Source of the DNA: Cheilinus undulatus
Taxonomy: Eukaryota > Chordata > Actinopteri > Labriformes > Labridae
NCBI RefSeq assembly: GCF_018320785.1
Contig: NC_054875.1
Span: forward strand, 27,347,157-27,411,156
DNA: 64,000 bases
Reading direction: 5' to 3'
Shown here: piece after piece, positions 11,147 to 23,688 of the stretch
How the letters are laid out: each line of letters opens with the position of its first letter
Position numbering within the stretch: position 1 is the first letter of the stretch
Translations under genes and position numbers: made by a program
The notes under the pieces: model-generated
Seen by the model: the letters and a program-made list of their open reading frames with translations, nothing else
The model's database searches: none
What the model was told of the DNA's origin: nothing

Positions 11147-12171
11147 GACTAGTAAACCACATTGTGGGACAGGCCTACATAAACAGAGACCCACAGTGTA
11201 CACATGTGCATTATCATGACATACAGCCACTCATCTCTGTCAGAGGCTTTTCAGTATCATGTAGTTTGTGCAGTAAGTCAGTGATATGGATTTATCATCT
11301 TCCAACGATCCTTTTCTTTCATATGCTGTTTTTTAAGAAACATTGCTGTAATGTTTGTGTTTCTAAAAATGCAAATGCTGTGCATGAAGTATAAAATGAG
11401 CTTGGGTGTTCAAAAGACAAATACATTGCTTTATAGCTTTAACAGCTTTTCTTTACTATAAAAACATAAAGTATAAAGGTGTTTCAGAGACTGCATGAGG
11501 AGAGGTAACTCTGATTTGACAGGAATACCAACAGGGTCATGAAGCAGTCAAATCTTCTCTGTGAAGCCTGGGGGTCCCTGGTAGAAAACTGAAAAAGTCT
11601 GGTGACACAGTGTGAACCCAAGGGGCCCATAGGAAAACATAAACATCACGCAGGTTCTCTAAAACCAGATGAGCTCCAACATAAACATCCACCTCCCGTC
11701 ATGCAACAAAATATATAAAGAGTCCCTCTGACTGTGGGCTTGTGGACTGGGGCCAACATTCGGGGTCTTGAACCATGTAAAAGGTGACGTCAGTCTCAGA
11801 AGGATTGTGTACAATGATTGGGATGCAGGTATTTGTGTGTGTGACAGGAGTGGGGCACCCATAATTTGGGTTAGCAGTAGGAAAATGTGGGAAAAAATGC
11901 AGGGAACATGTCAGCCTGGGACAAAGTAAAAGCTGACTTTTAGGATACAATGCAGAGATTGTTCTAAGAAAGAGCTTAAGCTGGTCAGTGAAAGATGATC
12001 GGAGCAGTAGTTCATGTCCAGTTGAGTCCAATAAGACATGGCTCAAAGGAGATTTAAAACAGTAAGGGAGAGAGGCAGAGAGCTGGGGCATATTTAAATA
12101 TTTTCCCGTTCAGGATCTAAAGCCACAGGAGCTCTGGTGTCCTGCCAACCCCACTGACAGCCACTTCCAGA
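11147..12171. other. ECM2-like 3' UTR and downstream DNA
   Basis: The first few hundred bases are presumably 3' UTR. I see no certain poly(A) signal, and the short open frames on either strand (for example the minus frame 11699-12091) have no family resemblance and no splice context. Confidence 0.5.
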
Positions 12172-12757
12172 ATCTTAATATTTTTCTCCTTTCTTCTGTA
12201 TCCATCTCCGCTATCTCACGGTCCGTCTCCTGCTGTTCGTCTGTCTCCTTAAGCCCTCTTCTCTCTCTTCTTTCCTGGTGTACTGATTTTGTAAACATGA
12301 TAAACTGTATGCTTTATTGGCCCTTTCAACAAACTTTGGTTAAGCCCCTGCAGCATCTCTCCACAGCCACAGTGACATAAAATAAATAAACCAATGTTCC
12401 TTAACATCTCATTTCACTTAAAAAAAAAAAACCCTCACGGACAGCTCAGTGGACAAGTCCAGAGTCACCTGAACTTTGTATTTGAACATTCACCTTTTTA
12501 CTGGTCACTTATTTCCTTTTCAATCCATAACAATTTCCTTTGTCACTGGTTGAGTCTTCAATTTACCTATGAAAGCAGGTCAGTATCCAAACCGTAAGTC
12601 CATTATCCTTCTTCAAGACTGTCAAAAAACTCACAATGACACCTAAACAGAATCTCATTGTTCTTCTCCTTTCTTCTGTATCCATCTCTGCCATCTCACG
12701 GTCTGTCTCCTGCTGTTCGTCTGTCTCCTTAAGCCCTCTTCTCCCTCTTCTTTCCTG
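12172..12757. repeat. A-B-A duplicated block related to the hAT at 9630
   Basis: A block of about 100 bp (A: 12172-12276) containing CTCCTTTCTTCTGTATCCAT and GTCTGTCTCCTTAAGCCC is repeated as A' at 12652-12757. Between them lies B (about 12277-12651), which is a close copy of the interior of the hAT-like element at 9680-10055, in the same orientation. A and A' each start with AATCT and end with CTTCTTTCCT. This is either a tandem repeat of an A+B unit caught at 1.3 copies, or a rearranged second copy of the hAT-like element that lost its ends. Confidence 0.85.
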
Positions 12758-14483
12758 CACAGTTAAGAACAGAAAAGGCTAATAATGCACCATTCTTCTG
12801 TCTCAATATATCTACAATCTCAGCCCCTTTGGAGATGCTTTAAGCTCTGTGACGTGAGTGAATGCCTTGCCCTAAACATTTCTGGACTGGGGACCCATAA
12901 AATGGTCTTAGTGAGAACACTGCACAGTCAGAGGAAAAAGCACAACAGCACAGAGAAATAACCTTTTTTATTTGTTTTGTTTTATCTTGCTTTACTGTCA
13001 CATAATCAGTTCAAACACAATTATATCTATATTTTGATTCACAATACAGTCCGCAGCTCTACAGACATGACATCTATATTTACAATCTTAGAAACATTAA
13101 AAACTAGACATGAGATTGAATCTTTTTGAGTGATGAATATAATCAAAATGATAAAATGTGGAGTCGACTCAGTCGAAATTTACTGAAAGTGCACTTGCTG
13201 TGTGGCTCCGGGTTTGAATTTCCAGCAGAGAGGCGTGTTCCTGCAGCTCTAAATGAAGACCAGAAGGTCTCCTGCAGACGCTAGAGTTACAGGAGGAGGG
13301 AGGAGAAAAGGCAGCAAGGGAGAGTTAATAAGAGAGAATATGAGGCTGGATTATTAGGAGGCGAACAGATGACAAAGATAACAAGTTTATGAAAGCAAAG
13401 TGCATGCATGGTCAGAATACTGAATACACACGTACACATAGTTTTCACTCTCTCAGCTAGGGCATGTAATCACACGTTACATTTCTTCTTTCTGTCTTGC
13501 ATATGTGGTGCAGTCTCCATAATTGTACAGTCATTTTACAAACAAGACATTACTGTCTAAGAAACTGCACATTCCCATTTATACTGCACCTCCAAAGCCA
13601 GAGCTTTGCACCCAAACTAAACTGCGTCAGCATCTGCAGTTTTGCCATCTTTGTAGTTTTGCACAGATGGATGCAGAGGCTTTGATCTTAAATCCTTAAA
13701 TCTTCCCTCCATGCAAAGCTTATCACATGGGTTACTTTTAAATTTGACAAGCTTGCCACTTCGGCCCTGTCCATCACATTGCGTGTGACACGACTAAACT
13801 GTTAAACCGACATCACATCACGCCCAACAGATGTTTCGCATCCCACCGAGCTGAGGCCGGAGCCTGTTGACCATACAGCGGAGCAATGCTTTTCTTCTCC
13901 CATGCTCTGTCTGTTCTACCCGGCGACAGCAGCTTCCTGTGTTTGTTATTGGAGGAGTGGGGGATTGCTGGCTGATAAAATAAAAAGCACAGTGCACACA
14001 GAGAAAAGCAGCCAAAGAATCCATTTCCCTGCGTGACTGGTGTAAAAAAAAAGAAGCAGATCAGGCAAGGATGGCTGAGTGAAGACAGTTCCTGTGCGAG
14101 AACATGAGATTGGTCTCCAGTGTTACGGGTCAACTATTTGGGGTCAACAAGAATGTGCTTAGAGAAGCATACATGACGACTAACTGCTTGGCCATTAGTC
14201 CTGGTGTGACATCCATCTTTGTTAATGACCATGAAGTAAACGTTTATGGAGCTTAAACCAAACTCTAGAAAAACAGAATCAACACTTTGTTTAGCAGCTC
14301 ACCGTAGTCACATGTCAGCCAATTATTATGCCAGTACAATGATATTCAATGTTGAAGCTCTGTAGATCATAACAAAGACTTACTAAAGAAGGGGACTTAA
14401 TTTTTCTTATTTAAGTGCATTTTCATTTACTATTATCTGAAAAGATTACTGATGATACAAATCTAGAGGGTCATTGAGAAATA
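12758..14483. other. Intergenic DNA, nothing recognised
   Basis: No exon or known repeat was recognised. The 13800-14130 stretch is less AT-rich than its surroundings and might be a conserved non-coding element, but the sequence alone cannot show that. Confidence 0.45.
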
Positions 14484-15190
14484 CAGTGTCTATGAAAAGT
14501 ATTCATCCCCTCAGATGTTTTACCCTTTTGTTGGTTTTATAAATCAATCATGGTCAATATAATTTGGCTTTTTTTTTGACAAATGAAAATTACCCCGAAA
14601 AAACGCCTTTAATGTCAAAGTGAAAACAGATTTCAACAAAGTAATATCAATTAATAAAAATATTTAATGTAATTTTAAACAAGTGATTACATAAATATTC
14701 ACCCCCTTTCAAGTGACTGACCTAATTCAACAGAGGTACAGCCAGTTGGTGTTAGTAGTCTCACAATTAGTGAAGAGGGGATCACTTGAGCGCAGTGAAT
14801 GTGTCTCAAGTGATTGAAAAGATACCTGTGTCTGGAAGGTCCAGCCACTGGTTAATCAGTTTTCTCTGCTACCATTACACCATGAAGACAAAAGGACAGT
14901 TCAAACAACTCAGAGAAAGGGTTATTGAAAGTATCAGCCAGGGGATGGATACAAAAACAAATCCAAAACTCTGAACATCCCCTGGAGTTCAGTTAAATCT
15001 GCCTAGATCAGGCCGTCTTCACAAACTAAGTAGCTGTGCGAGAAAGAGACTAGTGAGAGAGACCACCAAGACACCCATGACTACTCTGCAGCTGAGATGG
15101 GAGAGACTCTGCATACAACTGTTGCCCGGGTTCTCCACCAGTCAAAGCTTTATGGGAGAGTTACAAAGAGAAAGCAGGATACAACAGATT
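14484..15190 (+). mobile_element. Tc1/mariner relic with 5' terminal repeat
   Basis: After a TA, the element starts CAGTGTCTATGAAAAGTATT, followed by the typical fish Tc1 leader (TTTTACCCTTTTGTTGGTTT, TATTCACCCCCTTT). A degraded transposase start follows at 14882. The sequence stops resembling Tc1 near 15190 and no right-hand terminal repeat is visible, so the element is 3' truncated and immobile. Confidence 0.8.
14882..15185 (+). pseudogene. Broken Tc1-like transposase N-terminal fragment
   Basis: From ATG at 14882 the frame reads MKTKGQFKQLRERVIESISQ, like the start of the paired-type DNA-binding domain of fish Tc1 transposases. It is then interrupted. Later pieces in shifted frames still match the family's DNA (a TCAACATCCC-like word as GAACATCCCCTGGAG at about 14974, AGAGAGACCACCAAGACACC at about 15052, and AGTCAAAGCTTTATGGGAGA near 15140). 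The catalytic DDE domain is absent. It cannot make a working enzyme. Confidence 0.75.
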
Positions 15191-15534
15191 TTGAATAAAG
15201 TAGCAAGCAGTAACACACATTTACCATTAAAAAAGTGTCACAGCTGTCTACAGTAGCTTAAATAAGTTGCCTACAGCATCTACCTTTGCTGAAATAATAG
15301 CCTAAACATCAGCTCATTGTAACATAACATTACAGCATTCAACATGGTACAACACATCAGGGGGCAGTACAAATAAGAAGCTAGGAGTAACTACATAGCA
15401 CCCTAACAGTTACACAATATTACCATATAGGCCAATAGAGTTACAAGATATGTAATAAAGTAGCTATCAGTTATATGTGTTAGCTAACAGTAACATAAAT
15501 GTAGATTTGTGTCATCTAAATAAGTCGCCTACAG

Positions 15535-16073
15535 CAGTGTTTCTCAACTGGTCTAACTCAAGGACTCAACATAACCTCTTAAATGAGGAATCAAGACCAG
15601 AATTCCTGAAAATTTCAACAACTTAAATCAATTTCCCAGAGTACATTGAAGCTTTTACCATTTATGGAACAAAATACAATCAAACTAATAGACAGGACAA
15701 GCTGGAGATTATAGAAATCCTAAATTGACATGAATGGATACATTGCATTCTGTTCTCCATAATGAGATGCATTTTTTCTTTTCTTTTCTTTTTTTTTTGT
15801 TGTTGATATTTTGAGAAATTAACACATTAAAATGACAAACTAGATTTGTTTCCCCTAGAAGAGGGGTTAAGTGAGTGAGTGAGAGCTTGGGAGAAAACAT
15901 TTTTTCCTCTTCCATGGAAAATCAGATTAAAAAACAATAGAACGTATAGATGTATGTCCTCTAAGACCATCTGTGCATCACACTCGTTCTGCCACAGTTT
16001 TTTCCAGGCATACCTTGTAAAAACAGCTCTGTGACCCACCTTTGCGTCACAACCCACCAGGTGAGAAACACTG
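15535..16073. mobile_element. hAT-type MITE, copy A (539 bp)
   Basis: The ends are inverted repeats: CAGTGTTTCTCAACTGG at the left and the reverse complement of CCAGGTGAGAAACACTG at the right, with one mismatch. The right-end interior (GTGACCCACCTTTGCGTCAC, read in reverse) matches the left interior of the MITE at 23689, so both belong to one family. Flanks GCCTACAG (left) and GCCTTACA (right) look like a decayed target duplication. No transposase frame is present. Confidence 0.7.
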
Positions 16074-16139
16074 CCTTACAATATTTACCATTGCTAAAAT
16101 TCCAGCCTGAACAGAGATTCCCACATGGTATGCTGAGAC

Positions 16140-16310
16140 TTGAGATGTGCCGTGGGAATTGGTACAAGCATACATTATTAAAACAACCAACTGTAACACT
16201 TGTTAAAGAGGCTTTTCACGTGGATATGAATATGGTGTGCCTTGACATTATGGCTTGATGTTAGGTGTGCCTCAGGGAAAAAAAGTTTGAAAACCACCGG
16301 CCTAAATCCT
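16140..16310. mobile_element. Possible further hAT-derived relic
   Basis: Read on the minus strand, the right end is GGTGGTTTTCAAACTTTTTT followed by CCCTGAGGCACACCTAAC, and the left part holds GTGCCGTGGGAATT. These words are familiar from fish hAT MITEs. The copy is degraded and its ends are not sharply defined, so confidence is low. Confidence 0.4.
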
Positions 16311-18000
16311 ACTCTGGTGACTCAGCTTTCAGTATCTAATGGGTCAAATTTTCAACCCTCAATAAAAGCATTATATTATAAAGCATTTGTGTTCCACCTG
16401 GGAGAAAATGGCTGTCATGTGAATACTGTGAATACTCTTTGCTCTCTTCCTCCATACGTACTCACTGCATGGCAGCACCCACGCAAGAGCTAACAAGTGG
16501 GTTTGCTAATCTCTGGAGACACGTTAGCTGAACACTGGTAGGACAAAAAGAGTTTAATTTGGATGCCAAGCCCTCGAGCTACAGACCAACACCATAATCA
16601 AGTGAACCACAGCGAGAGGGAGAGGGAGAGAGAGGCAGGCAGACGGGGAAGCGAAGAGTGAGAAAGAGAAAGACTAAATCTACAAAATGAGAGAGAGAGA
16701 GGAAGCAGAGAAAAGAGGAATGTTGTGTGCAAAGACCTTTATCAAAACTCTGTCTTCTGCCAACACCCCTGCAGGGCATTGATCTGGTCTGTGTGGCTTT
16801 TAAGCCAATGTGGGTGCTACAAAAAGCCTACTAACTGACCAAAAATGCAAATTGTCTTCTTTGGCAATGTCATCCTTTATCTGATTTCTTTTGAAATTAT
16901 GTAAATGATGAAGAAAATTATCTTTATTTCATGCATGCAGTCCAAAAAAACCCCCCTGGATAATGTGATAACTGCAAACCTCCATGTGGTCAACTTTGCA
17001 CGAGGTCGGAAGAGTTCCCACATGGCGTGGCTCGCCTCTCCCTGGGTGCTGGCAGTATGTGAACTGGAGAAAATCAGACAGGCAGTGAGAAAAAAAAACA
17101 CTTCATCCTTCTAAAGCAAAACTTAATTTACACAAGCGTGAGAAGAAACAAAATCATATGTTTTATAAAACAGTCCTAGAAATACTCTCTTTCTCTGCAT
17201 GACTTTGGAAGAGCCCTGTGGTATCACCATATGCTAAACCCAGTACTAATCAAAGGGTAATGTTGTGTAAACCAACGTTGGGCAATTATGACTCAAAAAA
17301 GTTTATGACTCAGCAAACATTATTAAATAAACTGAACGTCTTTGGACGTTCCTTTTTTCTTAGTAGATATTAAATCTGACTGCTAGACTTTGGGATCAGC
17401 CAATGCAGTGCACTCTCCTTTATTATAGTGCAATACAAGATTAACTTATATTACTTTGAAACTACTGACTACACACAGTGTCTAGCTTTTTTCAGTATTA
17501 CCTACCATTGCACACCGTTTGCTATCGTCACAGCAGTTTGAGTCAGATAACTGTGACCAGTATGGGAATAACTATAAAATAAATACAAAAAAACTTCTGA
17601 ATAAGCCTAAACTAGGGTTGCCCCAACCATGTTTTATTGCTGCAGATATTGACATTGGTGAGTGTGATCAGCAGATACAAATACCAATCATATTTTGAGT
17701 TTTGTTTCAGCATGCAACTGTTGCTGTTGTTTTTATCTTGCTTAAAAAACGCCATATGACTGCATTTATTCAGGTTTTGTAGCAACACCTTTGTTTTCTT
17801 CCATTCTAGATAAATTTAAAGAGATCATGAAAATTTTTTTATTAATATTCATCCAAAAGGCATTTCATCAAACCTCAAACACATCATGTAGCAAAACTTA
17901 GTGTTTTGAAGATATATTTTAATCACTGGCACACTTTTTTTTTTTCAAGCCGACTGTCTTGACTGCTGCATTTTAGTTTAATTTAATTTAAAATGCTGAT
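16311..18000. other. Intergenic DNA; GA-rich tract at 16610-16702
   Basis: No gene is seen. There is a purine-rich, GAGA-containing tract at 16610-16702. Around 17610-17720 a stretch starting AGGGTTGCCCCAACC may be an old DNA-transposon end, but it is too diverged to assign. Confidence 0.5.
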
Positions 18001-18322
18001 GTCCATGATCCGCTTCAGGATTGAAGGGGGCTAAAGCTGATTCCAGATGTCACTGGGTAAGAGACAGGGTACACCCTGGACTGGTCACCAGTCAAACACA
18101 GGACATGTAGAACAAACAACCCACCATTCTTACAAACACACACACACACACACCTACGGGCAATTTAGAGTCACCAATTAACCAAGCAAGTCCTTAGTGT
18201 GTTGAAGAGAACCCACGCATGCATGAGAAGAACATGCAGACTTCCCACAGAAAGATCCTGTCTGCAGGATTCAGACCAGAATCCCTTTTGCACTTTCTTG
18301 CAACCACTGCACCACCCTTATT
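18001..18322 (-). mobile_element. L2-like retroposon 3' tail, copy 3 (reversed)
   Basis: On the minus strand it starts AAGGGTGGTGCAGTGGTTGC, continues through GTCTGCATGTTCTTCTCATG, TTGGTTAATTGGTGACTC and GACTGGTGACCAGTCCAGGG, and ends near CAGCTTTAGCCCCC. A CA dinucleotide run has expanded inside it at about 18137-18152. It belongs to the same family as the copies at 495 and 1885. Confidence 0.75.
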
Positions 18323-19037
18323 TGCTGGCAGTCAAACCACACTATAAGCATCAGTGACTACAATAATCCACTATGATCAACTGATCGTGTATTTTAAAGA
18401 AAATTGTCCAATATTAATTAGCTACTGATCAATTATGACACCTATAGTCTTAACCCTAATACAGTCCAAGAACAGACCACCAGTCAGACAAATACAGTGA
18501 TCTACTCTGAAAAATAACAACTTCTAAGGTTTTTTAATATGACTGCATGAAGACACATTCTTGTTACTCTTGACTTTTATATTTGGTAAAGGCAGCCACA
18601 ATAACACATCACTGTTGGTATATGGTAATTTGTTCAGTCTGTCTGAGATGTTTCAGACAAAGCTTTGCTCTGGCTTGTGCTGTAAGAGGTAGTTTCAAAA
18701 TTATGTCTTTTATTTAAATTATCCGCCAAAAGAGTTATATAGCTCAGACACAAAGTACGTGTCTCCTCCACTTCTTTTTATCTTCTTGTAAACATCCTTA
18801 GTACATTTGTACTTTTGTATCTGTGTTTAATCACCTTATCTGACAAATATAGACCAATAATATGAGAAGCTAATTCATGCTGGAGGTAAATGTAATAATG
18901 TCGTATTTCTTAATGATGATGTTACAGTTTTCTATGATATTTCATGCTGAAGTATTCTTATTTAAATATTAACAACTTTAGATGACATTGCTGGTATCAC
19001 TTTGCCAGCTGCCATAATGGCACAGAAGCACTTTACC

Positions 19038-19085
19038 CAGGCCTCCCTCCTCCTCCTCCTCCTCCTCCTCCTCCTTTCCCTCCTC
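19038..19085. repeat. CCT/CTC triplet microsatellite near the bgn promoter
   Basis: About ten consecutive CTC triplets lie roughly 320 bp upstream of the inferred end of bgn exon 1. It is a polypyrimidine tract on the + strand. A 117-codon minus-strand frame over it ends in poly-glycine purely because of the triplet and is not a gene. Confidence 0.85.
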
Positions 19086-19119
19086 CATCCAGAAAGGGGA
19101 GAAAGGAGGCTGGCTTGTT

Positions 19120-19404
19120 AACTTTATGGGCTTGACCCCCCCTCCTGCTCCCTCCAGTCATTTCCTTGGTTTGGGCTGAGAGGAGCACACACGGTGCCCT
19201 GACACGGTTTGCATCGCAGTAGCACAGTGTGCAGACGAGCTGCAGCTGGATGTCAGAGGAGCACGGGGAAATACTGCAATAATCCCTCAATGTGATGAAA
19301 ATATAGGAAACTTTAAAAATATCTCCAGGATAATCTGACGCACCGAGGAAGAAAACGTCAATTAGGCTATATATTGGAATTAGCATCCTATTTCTGCCGA
19401 CAAG
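19120..19404 (+). promoter_or_regulatory. bgn: Inferred bgn promoter and untranslated exon 1
   Basis: This is more GC-rich than the neighbouring DNA and ends in a good donor, GACAAG|GTAGGG (exon end 19404). Known biglycan genes have an untranslated first exon and a large first intron, and no other candidate was found upstream of the coding start. If spliced to 28091, the coding frame meets an in-frame TAG in this exon (within GGAATTAGCATCC), which supports ATG 28106 as the start. The exact transcription start is not visible and no TATA box is clear. Confidence 0.5.
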
Positions 19405-19824
19405 GTAGGGAGTTATTTTACTGCATGTGCAACATTTGGGAAACTTTTTTCTTACTCAATATTCTTGGTTCTTTTTGTATTACCGAAATATATTACCACA
19501 TACAAAATATATTTTATGAGTTCAAAGTGTGTCTGACTTACAAACACGTAGCCTAGCTTAAAGTTGATAGCCTAGCTTAAATTTAATACAAGTGAACTTG
19601 TCTGCTTATTTTCTTGTACTAGTTTGATGCATAGATAAAAGTTAAAATTTCAATGGAGCAAAAATTGTTTGTTATTTTCCCTCCTATTTATTTATTTATT
19701 TTTGTAAATTTATAGCCCATTAATTCACTTCCTCGCAGCTTTTACACCCAAATACCCGTCTCTTATCGTCAATTAAATGCAACCTGTTACACGAAACCAC
19801 TGACGCTGTTATAACTCTGTACTT

Positions 19825-19838
19825 CCACGAGATGGCGC
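19825..19838 (+). promoter_or_regulatory. Candidate CTCF-binding core
   Basis: The bases CCACGAGATGGCGC fit the CTCF core CCASYAGRKGGCRS at 13 of 14 positions (G for Y at position 5). It lies about 420 bp downstream of the inferred bgn exon 1. A weaker relative, CCACGAGATGGATC, occurs near 34014. Motif matches alone do not show binding. Confidence 0.4.
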
Positions 19839-22800
19839 AACGAGTCTCCAAAGGCCTGTCAATGAGAGCAGTGATTAGTGGATGGGATAATATTAAAGTC
19901 AACTTTTATTTCCGCTCACTTCACCCACGAGAGCTCTTATTTTCTCCACAGAACGTGAACGTAAGGCAGGGCTCTCTTTATTTCACTCCTGCATCGTCAT
20001 TTAGGGAGGATAATTACAGTGAAACGTGCCAATCAAGGCTCCCAGTTTGGTACACATGAGCCTGTGCTACCCTTAAATCCAGCATCTGTGTACTCACTGT
20101 GTTCTGGTTTAAATGTGTTGGGGAACTTTATTTTGCAGGAAGGTGATTATAGCTTACTTTCTCCTTAGTTGGCAGGTACTTTTGTACTTTTGTGGTACTT
20201 TTATGTATGTTTTGTGTTAGTTTTATGTGGGACAACAGATGGAAATTAGCGACTCGCTAAATCTGGTGCAACCATGTTTTCATTTACTTTGTATGAATGA
20301 TCAATGCCATTGCACACTGTCCCTGGATAAAAATAAACATTGAACATTAATAAGAGAGCAAACAAGCATGCATGGAAAGGCTCATCTGTGGCCCTGCTCT
20401 GTCCTGTGCTCATTTTGTCATGTCCTGTGTTGGTTGACTGCCGTGTATGAGACATTTGTATCCAACCAGTCAGGATTACTGTACAAAGACAAACAAAACA
20501 GTGACAGTGGAGCCAAAGTAACGGCCTAAATCTGTCTGCTTCCTGACTTTACAGCCTGAGTACCTATTAGCCCGCCTGTTGGCTGACCACCCTGCACCTG
20601 CTGTCTGAGCACCAATTTCCTTATTTCAGGTCATAGTTTACTCTCAAACTGACAGTGTCTAGCTTTCTGTTCCTCCTGCAAAGGGCTCTAATTTTTATGC
20701 AAAATAAGTGAATGTATTTTCCTCAGCATTCACAGTTGGATTCAAATTTGATCTTCTTGTCTAATGTTTGACAGTGAAATACTGTGATTGCTTCATTTTG
20801 CTTACAAAAAGACTGCCATTGTTTCCACCAGCTATTCATAGCCCACTTAAGACTGGCCCAAGCTTTAGAATAGTCCACATACTTTGAGCGATGATCCTCA
20901 GCCCACAGGCATGGATGCTCAGTTCAGCTATGCCTCTACTGTTGACTGATTTTGCCCCCTTTTTTGTCTTCCTGCGTCGCTTTGCTTTCTGCTCCTCACT
21001 GGTCAAGCACTTGTCTCTGCACAGTCGAGCAACTCGACACCACATCCAAGCTTGGCGGCAACAGAGAAACTGCCAAACAGTTCCTTTTTTTAGGGACAGC
21101 AGTCACCAAATTACAGCCGCTGGGGCAGTTAACTCCACCCGAGCGCTCCTACTGGACCCGCCTAGCTCTAGCATGAATTTGTATTCATGTGTGTGCCAGT
21201 CTGTGTGTGTTCATGTGTGGAGGGAAGGAGACATGGCATCAGGAAACGAGGAAGGTCAGCCGAATGACCAGATCAATTTGGAGGTGGATGTCAGATTTTG
21301 AGAACAAAATACACACTTGGTTTACTCCCAGTGAATGTGTGTTTGATTGCACATATGGGTCAGCATGCGTTCCCACAAACAAACATTTATATGAGTTTTC
21401 TAACATTGTGGTTAGGAAGCCTCTGAGTTTATAACAGCTTGGATCCCGTCCAGAATAGCATGATGGGTTTGGGAAAAATGCAAAGCTCACCAAACACGGG
21501 TGAAAAACATCAAACATCCACAGAAGCAAAATTAGAGGTTTTACCTGCAACACAATTCAAAGATGATATGAATATTTAATGCACTGTCAGCACTGTGATC
21601 TCTTTTAGTGAATAAGTTATACTAATGAGACCTGAGTGTTGACGTGGCGGCAGCCAATGCAGCGCAGTGTGGCGCCAGCTGGCACACTTGGTGAGCTCTG
21701 TGCCCCACCTTAGCTCTCTGACGCTTTGCCAGCAGACGCTCAGGAGTAGAGCTGCTGCTCATACGCAGGCAGAGTTAAATGACCCAGCACTGAATGACAT
21801 GATCAATAACATGAGCCCTGATTGGTTTCTGAGGGTGCTAAATGGTTCAACTTTTCCTGAAAACACAAACAGGATCAACAGCTGTTAAAAAATCCTGTTA
21901 AAATTTGATATTACTTTTATTGAAATCCAAATTTTCTCTGAGTAGAGAAGTTGGCTTCTGGTAGTTTCTATGACTGGACACGAGGTAAAACACCTTTTCT
22001 TCCTGTGGTCATGGGAGACCAAACACTTGTTTCTTGGGAAAATTATTATTCTTGGCAACCCAGGGAGCATATAGCTTAAATATATGTTAGTTTAGCTTGA
22101 CGGGGGCAAAGGCGGCCTTGTGGGAACTCTCCTCCCATCAAAGTAATTGCGGTGTATGCGAGGCCTGACAAGCACCCAGCACTTGATGGATCGTGCATAT
22201 AGGAAATGTAAAGCTAATCTAAGACAACTGAGTGTGGGAAACTCAAACAACCATTGCACTTGGGTTTATTGTTCACCAGATGGTTCATCAGGAACGCTGC
22301 AGCGTTATATTTTCAGCTGACATCTCTTTAATGACAGACCAAAATCTTCTTTGCTCTGTCTCCCTCCCTGATCCTCTTTTTCACCTTTTAAATTTAATAC
22401 TTAACCGCTGGAATTCTTTTTTCATACAGGAATCTGTCTTTTAGTGCCTGTTGTGACAGCTTTAACTGCCTTAGGTGGTTTGAACTGTGACTGTATGTAT
22501 GTGTGAGCATAAGCTGACACACCTTTGATATTAAAAGGGAATTTCCTCAAGTTCTTTGTTTTTCATTGAGGAGAATAAAATATGCTGCAACAGTAAGAAA
22601 AACCTTCATCTTCTTGGATTTTAAAATGAGCTTAAGGTTGTGTTTAAGACAGACTGTGTTGCCAAAAGTATGTGAATACCTGGAAATTACACAATTATGT
22701 GATTGTTAAACTTTCTGTTTTTTTATGAATTGTCATAAATCTCAAGCCTTTTCTTTTGGAGAGTCTTGTTTTTGCCAGAGTTTTCGAATGGGGCTGCAGG

Positions 22801-23688
22801 ATTTCACTCCCTTTCAGAAGCATTACCAAGTTAGGGCCCTAGATTCATGCTGAAGCTGCTAGATCCTTTAGACTGAAGATGAACTTGCTGTTAACTGCAC
22901 ATCATGTGCACAGAGGGATTTCTACATAGGAAAAACACTAGCAACTAGACCATGTTTTGAACTGTTTACAACCACCCTAAGCACTCTGTCTGTGAAAATA
23001 TAAACATTCTTAACTCTAAAGCTACTTCTGTGTCCTGAAAATAGTGGAATATTCAGGCAAAAAATATTAAAAAGTTTTTTAAAAACTCATGGAGAATGGA
23101 AAAGCAGTGCCACAGTGCTCATCTGGTCCGTTAACACAAAGCGGTCCATTCTGTTTCAGTACAGTTTTGTCATGGTTTAGCACATTAAACTCTGATATTA
23201 CCCGTGTTGCCTCAGTTGACGCTCATCTCACCAACCTCCAGTCATTTGGATTTAGTTGTAGCCACACTTTACTACCTTTGTTAAAAATCTAAAATATTGG
23301 CGAAACAAAGTGTAGATGGTTGTCCTGACCACCAATCATCAGCCTGAGCTTATCTGATGTTACTATTTATAATTGATTTCAATGTTATGTCCGCTCTCAT
23401 CTCAGAATTAACATTTTATTTACCTCCTCAAATGTCTCCATGTTTGTAGTTTACATCCCACGCAGTAGGTAGTTGAATATGACATTAGCCCTCATGTGCC
23501 CTTGTGGTGTCCTTTAGTAGCACGTGTTGACAGGTATTTACAGGTGTGCTCAGGATGCAGCCAGATGCAAATGCAAGGTGAAACAGTGAGAATATCTCTG
23601 TCTTAGTATTGGTCAGTTTAAGCAAGAGGCATTTTTGGGACAAACACAGCAAGCGAGACCAGAATAGCTGTCCGTCCGTCCATTAAAC

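Noticed and set aside
13200-13230. B-box-like GGGTTTGAATTTCC as part of a tRNA or SINE
   Set aside because: No A box at the right distance and no repeat body around it.
19033-19386. 117-codon minus-strand frame with a poly-Gly end
   Set aside because: The glycine run is the CTC microsatellite read backwards, and the rest lies antisense to the inferred bgn promoter and first exon.
20891-21301. 136-codon plus-strand frame
   Set aside because: No domain, no signal peptide, Cys/His scattered, no splice signals that fit; overlapping frames on both strands are equally long.
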